Source: VBAS01 sp035318985 (GTDB lineage Bacteria > Bacteroidota > Bacteroidia > Chitinophagales > Chitinophagaceae). From it: a DNA stretch of 64,000 nt. How positions within the stretch are numbered: position 1 is the first letter of the stretch; each line of letters begins with the position of its first letter. The DNA lies in NCBI GenBank assembly GCA_035318985.1, contig DATHDP010000096.1:25242-89241 (forward strand), in the 5' to 3' direction. The notes under the pieces are model-generated. The model was not told the DNA's origin. It saw only the letters and a program-made list of their open reading frames with translations, and made no database searches. This document shows, piece by piece, positions 51,882 through 61,745 of the stretch. A program made the position numbers and the translations under genes.

Positions 51882-53129
51882 TTACTTTACCAATATCCAT
51901 CTGTTTAAAATATTATAAGGCATTTCAATTACGATCTTGTAAAAATTGGATGGGGTTTGTTTTGTATCAACGATCGCCTTTCCCCCGGCAACAGGAACTT
52001 CGGCCACTAGTTTATAATTATCATGACCTCCTGTTTTAAAATTATTGGTGGAAGTCATCCATATTTTTGCTTTTCCTTCTTTATTGATGACATTCCATTT
52101 TATTTCTAGTGAATTATTTTTTATACTTGTTTTTGCGTCGGTTGCGGATAGCTTTCCAGTTAATGAAACTCCATCGATCTCCATAAGTCTTTCCTTAGGG
52201 ATATTAATTTTCAAGAAAGTAGCCATCGACGGCATGATGTCAACAATGCCCGGTTGTTTTTTAAATCGTTCATTCAATCCTTTTGCATTTGTAACGATCC
52301 ATGTAGTTCTTTCACGTTGGCTTTGTCCACCATGGCCATAGCCATTTTCTTCACGGCCATGATCTGTTGTGATCCATATCTGCCATTCTTCATTAAAGTT
52401 CTTTTCACGGTATTGAATTGCCTGCCATATTTTCCCTATTTGTTTATCTATTTTCACTACAGCATCATCCATTTGTTTACTATTGCCATGACGATGTCCC
52501 ATTTCATCAGTGTATTCAAGATATACCCAACTAAGATCTGGCGCTACTCTTTTAATATAAGAAACAGTTGTATCTGTAACGGCTTCATCAATTAAATGAT
52601 AAAAATATCCTGCTGTATCATGAGGATAAAGAACAGTATCCAATTCCATTCCATCGAAATAGAAATCAGGGTGGAGATTTCCTACCTTTGCAGAATCACT
52701 ACCTACCAACTTTGTCCTGTTATCAAGCCAGGTTGAAAAAACAGCCGTTGTTTTTTTAGGATATTGTGTTTTAAGAAACCTGTAAATATTCCAATAATTA
52801 TAATTAGGTGCTGCAATATCATTATCCCATACATTGTGTTTATTCACCCATGTGCCGGTAAGTAAACTATTATATCCCACGGCTGAAATTGTAGGGGTTT
52901 GTGAATAACCGTCTTTTTCTCCACCCACATAAGCTCTTGTATAGCCACCTTGTTTGCTGATCGCCTTTAATGCGGGTGGGTCAATTCTTTCAATTACGTC
53001 TGCAGGTATTCCATCTGCAATTATGAAAATTGCTTTTGGTGTTTTTTGTGCAAAACCACTAATTGCAACTGCAAATAATAGCAACAACATAGTTGTCGTG
53101 TTTGCAAGTTTCTTATGTTTATACAGCAT
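51882..53129 (-). CDS. Alkaline-phosphatase-family phosphodiesterase/nucleotide pyrophosphatase
   Basis: A 415-aa exported enzyme (signal peptide ending SGFAQ). It has the IIADGIPADV metal segment, the nucleophile Thr region SQTPTISAVGYNSLLTGTW, EYTDEMGHRHG and ITTDHGREENGYGHGG, as in type I phosphodiesterases of the alkaline-phosphatase superfamily. The C-terminus adds a beta-domain. It starts 2 bp after the end of a GH144 relic, so it was probably co-transcribed with that gene. The phosphorylated substrate is unknown; glycan-linked phosphoglycerol is one option. Confidence 0.88.
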   Translation of the reverse strand: MLYKHKKLANTTTMLLLLFAVAISGFAQKTPKAIFIIADGIPADVIERIDPPALKAISKQGGYTRAYVGGEKDGYSQTPTISAVGYNSLLTGTWVNKHNVWDNDIAAPNYNYWNIYRFLKTQYPKKTTAVFSTWLDNRTKLVGSDSAKVGNLHPDFYFDGMELDTVLYPHDTAGYFYHLIDEAVTDTTVSYIKRVAPDLSWVYLEYTDEMGHRHGNSKQMDDAVVKIDKQIGKIWQAIQYREKNFNEEWQIWITTDHGREENGYGHGGQSQRERTTWIVTNAKGLNERFKKQPGIVDIMPSMATFLKINIPKERLMEIDGVSLTGKLSATDAKTSIKNNSLEIKWNVINKEGKAKIWMTSTNNFKTGGHDNYKLVAEVPVAGGKAIVDTKQTPSNFYKIVIEMPYNILNRWILVK

Positions 53130-53131
53130 CG

Positions 53132-53262
53132 TTATTTTTTTATCAATGGAGATTGAAAACCTAATTTTTTAATCCATTTTGTATATCGGGAATATTCATA
53201 AATAACCTCCATGGTAAACCTGTCAGTAGTTTACGAATTGAAATAAGACCTGGAGTGATTAT
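53132..53262 (-). pseudogene. Relic of a GH144 endo-beta-1,2-glucanase gene
   Basis: The minus strand encodes, over three frames, a match to the GH144 C-terminus: VNY-stop (for ENYR), then TGLPWRLFMNIPDIQNGLK, a one-base loss in an A run, and KLGFQSPLIKK-stop. The intact neighbour reads YRSGLLWKLFM and GLKKLGFESPALNK. Only about 40 codons of the former gene are left. Confidence 0.85.
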
Positions 53263-53306
53263 GGTTTTGTAGAATTTCTCATTCGTACTACGACTACCTG
53301 AAAAAA

Positions 53307-54662
53307 CTATTTATTCAATGCAGGACTTTCAAAGCCTAATTTTTTTAATCCTTCTTTTATTTCGGTGCAACTCATAAATAGTTTCCACAACAAACCACTG
53401 CGATAATTTTCTATCATTACCGGGATTGGTCCCTGGTCAATGGCTAAATATTTTACAGGAAACCAATTATCGGTTTCACTAAATGCATCATAGAAACCAT
53501 AAGGCCCCCACAATTTATCATTCATATCATAATACCAATGTTTTAAGGCAGCCATAGATTGTTTTGGGGAATAAGGAAAAGAAGATAACGCTGCAGTTGG
53601 CGTTATTACACCAAGGTCATTTTTTTCATCCGGCGCATGTGCTGCATAAAATTTATTAGAATAACTGGCCGTTAAACCCCAATTGTTTTCACCATAGCCT
53701 TTATATTTTTTTGGATTGTTTACACACCATGTATAATTAATAAGTGTTTGATTAGTGTTCTCTTTCCAGTAATCTGTATACTGATCTTTTAATCCACGGG
53801 GATCTAACCCAAGATATGAATACTGCGACCAAAACAAAGGAGCTCCATTGGGAGGATTCCCCTGGTAACGTAACTCTAATTGATATCCTAATGCGGTATG
53901 TGGTGATTTTATTTTTCCGCTATCTGCCCATCCTTCATGATATACTTCTGCAGGAACGCCATGTGTTGGCGAAGATGCGGCGAGCACATACATTATTAAA
54001 CATTCGTTGTATCCACGTACGGGAAAATTCATTTGCCATTCATATTCGGGACTCCAATGCCAGTATAAAACATTTTTGCCATTGCGAAACCAATCGAACT
54101 CCACCGCATTCCATAGTTTATCTATTCTTTGCGCCAATTCTTTTTCTTTTTCATTTCCATCTTTGAAGTACTGACGAACACAAAGCAATCCCTGGAACAT
54201 GTAAGATGTTTCTACAAGGTCAGCTCCATTATCTTTTTTGCCAAATGGTTTTACCTTACCCGTTTCTCCATTCCACCAATGAGGCCATGCACCATGAAAA
54301 CGATCTGCGGTTTCTAAAAAATGAACGATCTTTTCCAGGCGTTGCAATCCTTCTTCTCTTGAAATAAATTTTCTTTCCATAGCCACGATCAAACTCATTA
54401 CACCAAAGCCACTGCCACCACTTGTTATGATATTTTTATCATTTTCCGGGTAATTATCATCTGTATGAAAACGTTCACGGCCCATACCACTTACAGGCTC
54501 GGCGCCGTCCGTAAAATATTTGATCGTTCGCCATTGCACTGAATCTAATAATGCAGAATCGGAAATTGAGGATTTACTAAAGGTGGCTTCCTTTTTTTGT
54601 TTTTGCGATGAACAACTATTAAGAATAAATAGAACAGCAGCAATGGAAATAAATCTCAACAT
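53307..54662 (-). CDS. GH144-type endo-beta-1,2-glucanase lipoprotein
   Basis: A 451-aa lipoprotein (lipobox LNSC) of the PF10091/GH144 family, whose characterised members include endo-beta-1,2-glucanases of Chitinophaga and Bacteroides. Family motifs are EPVSGMGRERF, TSGGSGFGVM, NGADLVETSYM, NECLIMYVLAASSPTHG, GLTAS and IDQGPIPVMIENYRSGL. The catalytic (alpha/alpha)6 barrel fills almost the whole chain. It lies between a relic of a second copy and the GH30 gene. Confidence 0.9.
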   Translation of the reverse strand: MLRFISIAAVLFILNSCSSQKQKKEATFSKSSISDSALLDSVQWRTIKYFTDGAEPVSGMGRERFHTDDNYPENDKNIITSGGSGFGVMSLIVAMERKFISREEGLQRLEKIVHFLETADRFHGAWPHWWNGETGKVKPFGKKDNGADLVETSYMFQGLLCVRQYFKDGNEKEKELAQRIDKLWNAVEFDWFRNGKNVLYWHWSPEYEWQMNFPVRGYNECLIMYVLAASSPTHGVPAEVYHEGWADSGKIKSPHTALGYQLELRYQGNPPNGAPLFWSQYSYLGLDPRGLKDQYTDYWKENTNQTLINYTWCVNNPKKYKGYGENNWGLTASYSNKFYAAHAPDEKNDLGVITPTAALSSFPYSPKQSMAALKHWYYDMNDKLWGPYGFYDAFSETDNWFPVKYLAIDQGPIPVMIENYRSGLLWKLFMSCTEIKEGLKKLGFESPALNK

Positions 54663-54759
54663 GGGTCAAAAATTTAATTTATAAATACTGAGTATTGCTT
54701 TGAAATAAAACCCAAGGCAGAAATGGTTAATAGCTTGGCTGATCCTGCAACCACTGTTT

Positions 54760-56223
54760 TTATTTTATTACATAAGTATTTATAGAATGCGGTAATGCTG
54801 TTGTTTCTGCAGCTTTTCCATTTATCCATAAAAGGAAAGGCGTTTTAATATTTTTTTCATTCATTACAACCACAACAACTGTTCCGTCTTCGTTTTTAAA
54901 TGCAGTTGTAAGTAATTGACTGCGGCTGGGGCTGCTGATAATTCTTTTTGCTCCTGGTTTTATGAATTTTGAAAAATGTCCTATATAATAATAGGAATTC
55001 ATATAGATCAATTGACCGGTTTTTGTATCGGCATGAACCGGTGCATAGCAAAAATTCTGAACATGGTTGGGGCCGCCGGTTTCGTCTAGCAATACATTCC
55101 AATCGGTCCAGCCCACAGCACCACCATTAAAATCATTGATCATTGATTTACCGTAACGTTCACCCCATTTCCAATCATTAATTTGTTGCATATTAAAAGG
55201 TCCGTTGCATCCTTCTGTAAATAGTAATGGTTTATCAGGAAAGGCATCATTTACTTTTTTCAGGTTACTAAACATTTGTTCGCCGCCACTCCAATCTTCA
55301 TACCAATGAAACCCAATACCCCATGCATATTTTGACACTTCGGGATCATTAAAATAAGTTTCTGCCCGCTGATAGATCAGGTCACGATTATGATCCCACA
55401 TGATTATTTTTTTATCAGCTAAACCTTCTTTATGCATTGTGGGTCCTAAAAAATTCTTTAAAAAATCTTTTTCTTCATCTGCAGTATAGAGACAGCTTTC
55501 CCAGGTTTGCGTAGCCATTGGTTCATTTTGAATAGAAATGCCCCATATTGGTATGCCTTCTTTTTCATACGTCTTAATAAATTTTGTGTAGTAGTTAGCC
55601 CAGCTTTGATAAAACTCAGATTTTAATTTTCCACCATGTAAAATATCATTGTTACTTTTCATCCACGCAGGGGGACTCCATGGGCTTGCATACAAAGTGA
55701 GTTTACCACTTGCTGCATTCATTGCTTCTTTTATAAATGGGATCCTGTATTTTTTATCGTGTTCAACATTGAATGACTTCAGATCTTTATCGCCATCTGT
55801 AACATATGTATACGTATCGCTGCTAAAATCACAACTATGAATATTAGTTCTTGCCAATGTATAACCGATCCCACTCTCTTTGTCGTAATACGCCTTGAGA
55901 AATTCCTGTTGTTTGTCTTTTGACAATTTGAAGAATGTCTCTGCAGATGCATCCGTTAATGCTCCCCCTATTCCTAAAAATGACTGATAGGTTTTAGATG
56001 GATCAATAAAAACTGATATTTCGTTTTCAAAAGGCTGACCTTTTTCTTTGAACTCAAGTTCGCCTGATGAAGCAAGACGTAAATTAGTACTGTCGGCTGT
56101 TGTATAAACAAAAACTTTTTTTCCCTCAATTGAAAATGCGGAAGCGGTTTGTGCAGATTCATTTTTGGTTTCTGTACATGCATACATAAAGAGAGCTAAG
56201 CTCACGTAGATGATTTTTTTCAT
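54760..56223 (-). CDS. GH30 beta-glycosidase lipoprotein
   Basis: A 487-aa lipoprotein (lipobox MYAC). It is a GH30 retaining enzyme: GIGGALTDASAETF at the start of the barrel, SPWSPPAWMK, acid/base Glu in ISIQNEP, nucleophile Glu in LLFTEGCNG, then a beta-sandwich. The usual activities are beta-1,6-glucanase or glucosylceramidase; with SusCD and GH144/GH3 partners, a beta-1,6-glucanase is likely (inference). The ATG at 56223 is preferred; another lies four codons upstream. Confidence 0.92.
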   Translation of the reverse strand: MKKIIYVSLALFMYACTETKNESAQTASAFSIEGKKVFVYTTADSTNLRLASSGELEFKEKGQPFENEISVFIDPSKTYQSFLGIGGALTDASAETFFKLSKDKQQEFLKAYYDKESGIGYTLARTNIHSCDFSSDTYTYVTDGDKDLKSFNVEHDKKYRIPFIKEAMNAASGKLTLYASPWSPPAWMKSNNDILHGGKLKSEFYQSWANYYTKFIKTYEKEGIPIWGISIQNEPMATQTWESCLYTADEEKDFLKNFLGPTMHKEGLADKKIIMWDHNRDLIYQRAETYFNDPEVSKYAWGIGFHWYEDWSGGEQMFSNLKKVNDAFPDKPLLFTEGCNGPFNMQQINDWKWGERYGKSMINDFNGGAVGWTDWNVLLDETGGPNHVQNFCYAPVHADTKTGQLIYMNSYYYIGHFSKFIKPGAKRIISSPSRSQLLTTAFKNEDGTVVVVVMNEKNIKTPFLLWINGKAAETTALPHSINTYVIK

Positions 56224-56360
56224 TTGATCAAGCATTTTTTGAACAGTGATAACAATATTATAGGTGAAATTTAATACTTATTTGTTTACGCTGCCTTGAT
56301 CACTTTTCTTTCTTAAATATTGACACTATTTGATATTCATTATTTCACCTCAAAATAATT

Positions 56361-58079
56361 TTATAAGTAAGGAGCATTAAACCCCAGGAGCAGCATTCCT
56401 GTTTTTACTTCAGGACAGCTTGTAAATAAATTCCATAATAGTCCACTACGATAATTTTCGATCATAACGATCATCGGTCCCTGGTCAATGGCTAAATAAG
56501 AATCGGCAAACCAAAGATTTTGCAAACTAAATGCATCTTTAAAACCATATTGTCCCCAAATTTTATCGCCTAACACATAATAAAAAAATTTTAAAGCTTT
56601 CATACTTTCTGTTGGAGTATATGGTAATGATGAAACTGCAGCAGTTGGAGCGATATAGCTAACATCATTTGTGGGTGAGCTTGCGGTGTATCCATTTTTA
56701 ATATCACTTGCAGTTAATCCCCAGCAACTGTCGCTATATCCATACCATCCTTTCGGATTTGAAACACAGTATGTATAATTAATGAGAGTATGATTTTTAG
56801 TTTGTGTTGTGTAGTTGGCATAAGTGTCAGATAAGCCATTTGGATTGATACCAAGAAAAGAATAATGTTCAAAGAATAAGGGGCCGCCTGCTGCAGGACC
56901 AAGCGGCAATTGATAGCCATAATAGTTGCCGTTGTTGATCATCGCACCATTTCTTGCATAGCCGCTATCATAAACTGCTTTTGGTATTGAATGAGTTGGT
57001 GAAGAAGCAGCTAGCACATAAGTTATTAAAGTTTCATTCCATCCTTGTACCGGAACATTTACAGCAAAACCGTAATTAGGGCTCCAGTTCCAGTACAAAA
57101 CTTTTTTTCCATTTTGACGGAACCAATCCCACTCGACTCCATTCCACAATGTATTTATGTCATTGCGTAATGTTATTTCAGCAGGATCTGCTCCATTAAA
57201 AAATTGCCTCGCAGTTAATAACCCCATCATTAGGTAAGAAGTTTCAACAAGGTCAGCGCCGTCATCATTCGGACCAAATGGTACAACTGCGCCTGTCGTT
57301 CCATTTAACCAATGTGAAAATGCACCATGAAATTTTGGCGCTGTATTTTTTAAGAACGAAACAATGGTTTGTAATCTTGCAACTGCTTGTGCTCTTGTTA
57401 TAAAACCACGATTGACCGCTGCAACCATTGCCATTACCCCAAATCCTGACCCACCTGATGTTACTGTTTCAGGGGTTGCGTTACTTCTTTCTCTTGCCAA
57501 CCCGCTAACAGGGTGACCATAGTCCCAGAAGTATTTGAATGTTTGTTGTTGTGTTAAATCCAATAGTGCAGGATCACTGATTCGAGGGAATTTATCGGAA
57601 GAATCATATTGCGTAATAAAGTCCAGGTCTACTCTGCCGGATATGGCTTTCCCTGAAACTGATTTAAGAAGAGTATTGATAGAAAAAATATATTCATTAA
57701 GATAGCTGATACTATTGGAAGGAGTAATGATAAGAGTGCTGTCATTATTTTGGTACGAAACAGTAAAGGAAATGTTAGACGAATTCTGGCTTTTATTGTA
57801 ATAAGATATGGCAGACGATGCAGTGTTCCGATCTACCTTATCTGAAAAAGATATCCGAATCGATGGGCCGGCGTTTATTCCATATAGAGTTTGTGTCGAA
57901 GTAAAGTTTATAGAGTTAATCGTTTGTGTGACTACAGAAAAATTTGATGAAGATGGCGGCAGAGGAGGTGAAGGAGGGGGTGATGATGTTTTTTTGCATT
58001 GAACAAAGGGAACAATCAAAACAAACATTAATAAAATCACCAGCCTGAATGTTCTTTCATTTTTTCTTACTTCACACAT
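56361..58079 (-). CDS. GH144-family lipoprotein with N-terminal Ig-like domain
   Basis: A 572-aa lipoprotein (lipobox VQC, followed by a Pro/Ser linker). Residues 45-155 form an SbsA-type Ig-like domain (IRISFSDKVDRNTASSAI). Residues 165-572 are GH144-like: HPVSGLARERS, TSGGSGFGVMA, DGADLVETSYL, WNETLITYVLAASSPTHS, IDQGPMIVMIENYRSGLLW. It is a diverged paralogue of the gene at 53307, probably surface-exposed and working on polymer. Confidence 0.9.
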   Translation of the reverse strand: MCEVRKNERTFRLVILLMFVLIVPFVQCKKTSSPPPSPPLPPSSSNFSVVTQTINSINFTSTQTLYGINAGPSIRISFSDKVDRNTASSAISYYNKSQNSSNISFTVSYQNNDSTLIITPSNSISYLNEYIFSINTLLKSVSGKAISGRVDLDFITQYDSSDKFPRISDPALLDLTQQQTFKYFWDYGHPVSGLARERSNATPETVTSGGSGFGVMAMVAAVNRGFITRAQAVARLQTIVSFLKNTAPKFHGAFSHWLNGTTGAVVPFGPNDDGADLVETSYLMMGLLTARQFFNGADPAEITLRNDINTLWNGVEWDWFRQNGKKVLYWNWSPNYGFAVNVPVQGWNETLITYVLAASSPTHSIPKAVYDSGYARNGAMINNGNYYGYQLPLGPAAGGPLFFEHYSFLGINPNGLSDTYANYTTQTKNHTLINYTYCVSNPKGWYGYSDSCWGLTASDIKNGYTASSPTNDVSYIAPTAAVSSLPYTPTESMKALKFFYYVLGDKIWGQYGFKDAFSLQNLWFADSYLAIDQGPMIVMIENYRSGLLWNLFTSCPEVKTGMLLLGFNAPYL

Positions 58080-58163
58080 GAGTTATTTATTGTTGATTCA
58101 TTCAAACTATTTTCAGGTTTTTAGTTTTCCTAAATGAAAAAACCTTTAAGCATTAAAAAGACA

Positions 58164-58211
58164 AAGGGTGCATAAACATTATTTCTGGACTGTAATATTT
58201 TTTGCACCCTT
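58164..58211 (-). terminator. Probable terminator after the LamG lipoprotein genes
   Basis: AAGGGTGCA and TGCACCCTT are perfect 9-bp arms around a 30-base loop, followed on the minus strand by a T-rich stretch. It lies 21 bases after the stop at 58233. Confidence 0.5.
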
Positions 58212-58232
58212 CAAACAAGAATATCAAAACAA

Positions 58233-59345
58233 CTAAAGGCCGCTATTTTGTAAGGCATACAATGCTTGTATTTCATCCGTGGTTAGGGTTTTGTTGAAAA
58301 CCTTGAACTCATCTAAATTTCCACTCAAGGAATTCATCCAACCATTTGCAGTGTTTGTAGCATCATTAGGTCCACCTAAACTAAAACTATCAGCATCCCC
58401 AAAATTGTTTTGAGGAGTGAAAGACTGAGTGCTGCTTTGAGGTAATAATGTGCCATCGATATACACTCTCAATGCGCCTGATGTGCCATCAAATGTAATT
58501 GCCATTTGATGCCAGTTACCATCTAACATTCTTGGCCACACTTTTCCTTTATCAAACCATTGGTCCATTATGCAAACTTTCCCAAGAGTATTGGTTGCAT
58601 TATCTGGTTGGTCAAATAACATGAAAAATTTTGTTCCTTCCCAGGAATAGCCGGCTTTATCCAGCGAAAAGGGCATGAAGGTGGTAGGACTACCAGCTAA
58701 ACTTGTGGGTTGCTGGATCCAGCAAACTATTGAGAAACTTTTTAGGTTGGCTATAGTACTGGTCACATTTGAATTGATATAACCTCTGTCTTTAACTTGA
58801 ACTGCCTGACCCCTCTTGCCAGTAACAAAGCTTATTCCTGATGCATTAACGGCTGTGCCCACAACTTTAGAAACGCTGTCAATGTAACTTCCATTAAATG
58901 CCCAATGAGCAATCAGGTTAGCCGCACCAACCTGTGAGGAAGAATTGTATCCATTTACAGGAACGAAAAAGGATTTTTCTTCACCATACACAAGTCCTTT
59001 TTCATTTATTGCATACGCCTTATAATAGTATTTGGTCAGTAATGTCAGGTTTTTTAACGCTACTGAAAATGGTCCCGATACTGTATAATTAGGAGTTTTG
59101 TTTTTTGAAGTATCCACTCCAGCTGTTGTGCTGTAAACAATGCCGGCTTCTCTTACTAATGAACCGCCATCATTTGTGACATTACCACCTATCGTTGCAT
59201 TAGTTCCGGTTATATTGGTTGCGTCTGCAGTAGTTACTGTTGGAACAACCGCGTTAACAGCTATTCCACTATCAGCACCTGTTTTTTTGCAACTCATCGA
59301 ACCAAAGCCAAGTATTACGGCTAAAATATAGAGTTTGTATTTCAT
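58233..59345 (-). CDS. LamG-domain surface lipoprotein with Fn3-like repeat (putative glycan binder)
   Basis: A 370-aa lipoprotein (lipobox SMSC). Residues 30-130 are a fibronectin/Ig-like domain (VTTADATNITGTNATIGGNV in parts, EAGIVYSTT, YYYKAYAINEKGLVYGEE). Residues 145-365 are a laminin-G/concanavalin-like domain (LIAHWAFNGSYIDSVSK to GNLDEFKVFNKTLTTDEI). Position downstream of susD suggests a surface glycan-binding protein. It is paralogous over the LamG part to the next gene. Confidence 0.85.
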   Translation of the reverse strand: MKYKLYILAVILGFGSMSCKKTGADSGIAVNAVVPTVTTADATNITGTNATIGGNVTNDGGSLVREAGIVYSTTAGVDTSKNKTPNYTVSGPFSVALKNLTLLTKYYYKAYAINEKGLVYGEEKSFFVPVNGYNSSSQVGAANLIAHWAFNGSYIDSVSKVVGTAVNASGISFVTGKRGQAVQVKDRGYINSNVTSTIANLKSFSIVCWIQQPTSLAGSPTTFMPFSLDKAGYSWEGTKFFMLFDQPDNATNTLGKVCIMDQWFDKGKVWPRMLDGNWHQMAITFDGTSGALRVYIDGTLLPQSSTQSFTPQNNFGDADSFSLGGPNDATNTANGWMNSLSGNLDEFKVFNKTLTTDEIQALYALQNSGL

Positions 59346-59378
59346 AAAATAAACAATTAATAAATTAATGAATAGTTT

Positions 59379-60224
59379 CTATTTCCCCTTTCCTTGCAAA
59401 ACGATCAATGCCTGCAGGTCTGCTGCATTCAGTGCTTTATTGTAAATTCTTACTTCATCTAATTGCCCTGTCAGATAACTAGCCCAGGGCTGTGAAGTTG
59501 TACCCGATGTTTGGCTTGGTGTTGTTTGAAACTGCGTAGTACCAAATACAATGTTACCAGCATCAGCAAAGCTCAATGGACCTGTAACACCAGCAAGTGT
59601 ACCGGAATTCACCTGGGTGCCATTTACAAACAGTTTAAAAGCAGACGAAGTCGCATCATAGGTAACTGAAATATTTGTCCATGCATTAAACAGGTTAAGC
59701 ACTCCATCCACAGCATAGGTGTTGTCATTCCCATTTTTGTACACATGCACCCTTACTTTACCGTTTGAATTATCGCTGCCATTCTCAAAGAAGATTTCAA
59801 TATTTCCCCAAAACTTGGTTGTATTTGACAATGAAAAAATGGTAATAATTCCAGTAGAAGGCGGTGGAGAGTTTACCCATTCTGAAATGGTAAAACTTTG
59901 CATATTCTTAATAGCAGTACTTGGTGGACTTAATACATATCCATTTAATGCGCCTTGTAAGGCTTGTCCTTTAAAACCACCAGTAAAGTTTGTGTTAACT
60001 CCGGTTCCTGCTGTATTTGAAACGCTGTCTATATAACTACCATTAAAGGACCAATAACCAACCAAGCTGCCGGCGCCTATTTCTGCCACAGAAGTATAAC
60101 CATTAACTGTAAATGCAGGTTGATAGGACTTCGGATCAAATTTTTTATAGCAGGATGTTAAAAGCAGGCCACAGATCATTAGTAGCGGCAAGCTTTTATT
60201 TATAAAAATTTTATTCATGATCAT
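59379..60224 (-). CDS. LamG-domain surface lipoprotein (putative glycan binder)
   Basis: A 281-aa lipoprotein (lipobox LTSC) made almost wholly of one LamG/concanavalin-like domain: LVGYWSFNGSYIDSVSNTAGTG (shown in parts: GYWSFNGSYID), AWTNISVTYDA, and the closing GQLDEVRIYNKALNAADLQAL. It follows susD by 21 bp in the order susC-susD-LamG-LamG. Probably binds the target glycan at the cell surface. Confidence 0.87.
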   Translation of the reverse strand: MIMNKIFINKSLPLLMICGLLLTSCYKKFDPKSYQPAFTVNGYTSVAEIGAGSLVGYWSFNGSYIDSVSNTAGTGVNTNFTGGFKGQALQGALNGYVLSPPSTAIKNMQSFTISEWVNSPPPSTGIITIFSLSNTTKFWGNIEIFFENGSDNSNGKVRVHVYKNGNDNTYAVDGVLNLFNAWTNISVTYDATSSAFKLFVNGTQVNSGTLAGVTGPLSFADAGNIVFGTTQFQTTPSQTSGTTSQPWASYLTGQLDEVRIYNKALNAADLQALIVLQGKGK

Positions 60225-60245
60225 AGTTTTAATTCTTTTTAAAAA

Positions 60246-61727
60246 TTAATATCCTGGATTTTGTGTTAATGTACCGGCGCTTAGATCAATTTCGCTTTGC
60301 GGGATCGGCCATACTTCATTTTTATTTGCCTTCCAACCCATAGGTCCAAACACAATTGCTGCCCTGCCCTGGCGTATTACATCAAAATATCTGTCAAACT
60401 CCATAGCTAGTTCAGCTCTTCTTTCTTTCCATATCGCATCACGAAGTGCAATTTTGTCTGTTGTAGTTATTGGCAACAAAACAGTATTATTGCCTGCTCT
60501 TGCTCTTGCCCTCACTTGCTCAAGTGCAGATAATGCTGCAGCACTGCTTCCTAATTCATTATTCGCTTCTGCATTCATCAATAATACATCAGCGTAACGC
60601 ATTACACGAATATTTTGATCTGAACCTTCATTACAATCCTGGTTATTCGGATCCTTAAATGGAACATAAGATTTTTGATTGTACATCGGGTTAGGTACAG
60701 TGGCAGGAATAACATCTCCCTCCGGTGTTGTTTCTCCTCTGAAAATAATTGTTGCATCCTTGCGGGGATCACCTGCCTCATATGAATTTGACAAATCAGT
60801 AGTAGGTACATTAAAGCCCCATCCACCACGAGCTACACTTCTTACACCCTGCACTTGTGAATATTGAGAGTTGGAGGCATCACAATTGCCGGGAACATGC
60901 TTGGCATTGATCTCAAAAATTGATTCTGAATTGAATTCATTTTGAATCCTAAAAAGTTGCTCATAATTAGAGAACAGGGAATAAGTCGCTAAGCCAATTA
61001 CCTGGTCAGTATAATTTTTTACATCCGCCCATTTCGATTGATACATCGCCACTTTTGCATGAAAAGCAAGTGCAGCACCTTTTGTTGCTCTACCAATATC
61101 AGCACCTGTGTAATTTTTAGGTAAAACACCCGCAGCATCAGTAAGGTCTTGTTCAATCGCTGCCCATACCTGGGCTTTCGGTGTTCTTGGTAAATTATAT
61201 TCGGATGCATCTTTTGGTAAACTTAAACGCAAAGGAACATCGCCAAATGCTCTAACTAATCTGAAATATTCATAGGCTCTGACAAATTTAGCTTCGGCTA
61301 TATATCTTGCCTTTAAATTAGCATCCATATTAATTGCAGGAATGTTATCAATAACCTGGTTACATAAATTAATGGTCTGGTATCTTCCATTCCAAAAATC
61401 TGATAATTGTCCCTGCGTTGATGTAACTGTAAAATTGTTATACGTATTCATAAAAGGAACCGAACCATCAGAAGGATCACTTCCTGTTTCTGTATCATCT
61501 GATCCAAGACTTTCAATGGCGATCGGTGCAAATGCTACTTCCGTCCATCCTCTAAGGTTTGCATAAATTGAGTTTACAGCTTTTGTTGCATCTGCTTCAG
61601 ATGTCCAGAATTGTTCAGCTGCCTGCTGACCTTGTGGAGGAACATCTAAAAAATCTTTCTTACAGCTTGCTATTAGAATTAGTGTCACTATTCCTGATAC
61701 AGCTATTAATTTTTTATTCATTTTCAT
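60246..61727 (-). CDS. susD: SusD/RagB family nutrient-uptake lipoprotein
   Basis: A 493-aa SusD-like lipoprotein (lipobox IASC, mature CKKDFLDVPPQGQ). The family N-terminal pattern AEQFWTSEADATKAVNSIYANL, TPR-like helices and the RYADVLLMNAEANNELG and WKERRAELAMEFDRYFDVIR segments are clear. It forms the lid of the SusC transporter and binds the glycan. It lies 18 bp after susC. Confidence 0.95.
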   Translation of the reverse strand: MKMNKKLIAVSGIVTLILIASCKKDFLDVPPQGQQAAEQFWTSEADATKAVNSIYANLRGWTEVAFAPIAIESLGSDDTETGSDPSDGSVPFMNTYNNFTVTSTQGQLSDFWNGRYQTINLCNQVIDNIPAINMDANLKARYIAEAKFVRAYEYFRLVRAFGDVPLRLSLPKDASEYNLPRTPKAQVWAAIEQDLTDAAGVLPKNYTGADIGRATKGAALAFHAKVAMYQSKWADVKNYTDQVIGLATYSLFSNYEQLFRIQNEFNSESIFEINAKHVPGNCDASNSQYSQVQGVRSVARGGWGFNVPTTDLSNSYEAGDPRKDATIIFRGETTPEGDVIPATVPNPMYNQKSYVPFKDPNNQDCNEGSDQNIRVMRYADVLLMNAEANNELGSSAAALSALEQVRARARAGNNTVLLPITTTDKIALRDAIWKERRAELAMEFDRYFDVIRQGRAAIVFGPMGWKANKNEVWPIPQSEIDLSAGTLTQNPGY

Positions 61728-61745
61728 GATTCATTAATTAGTTGT

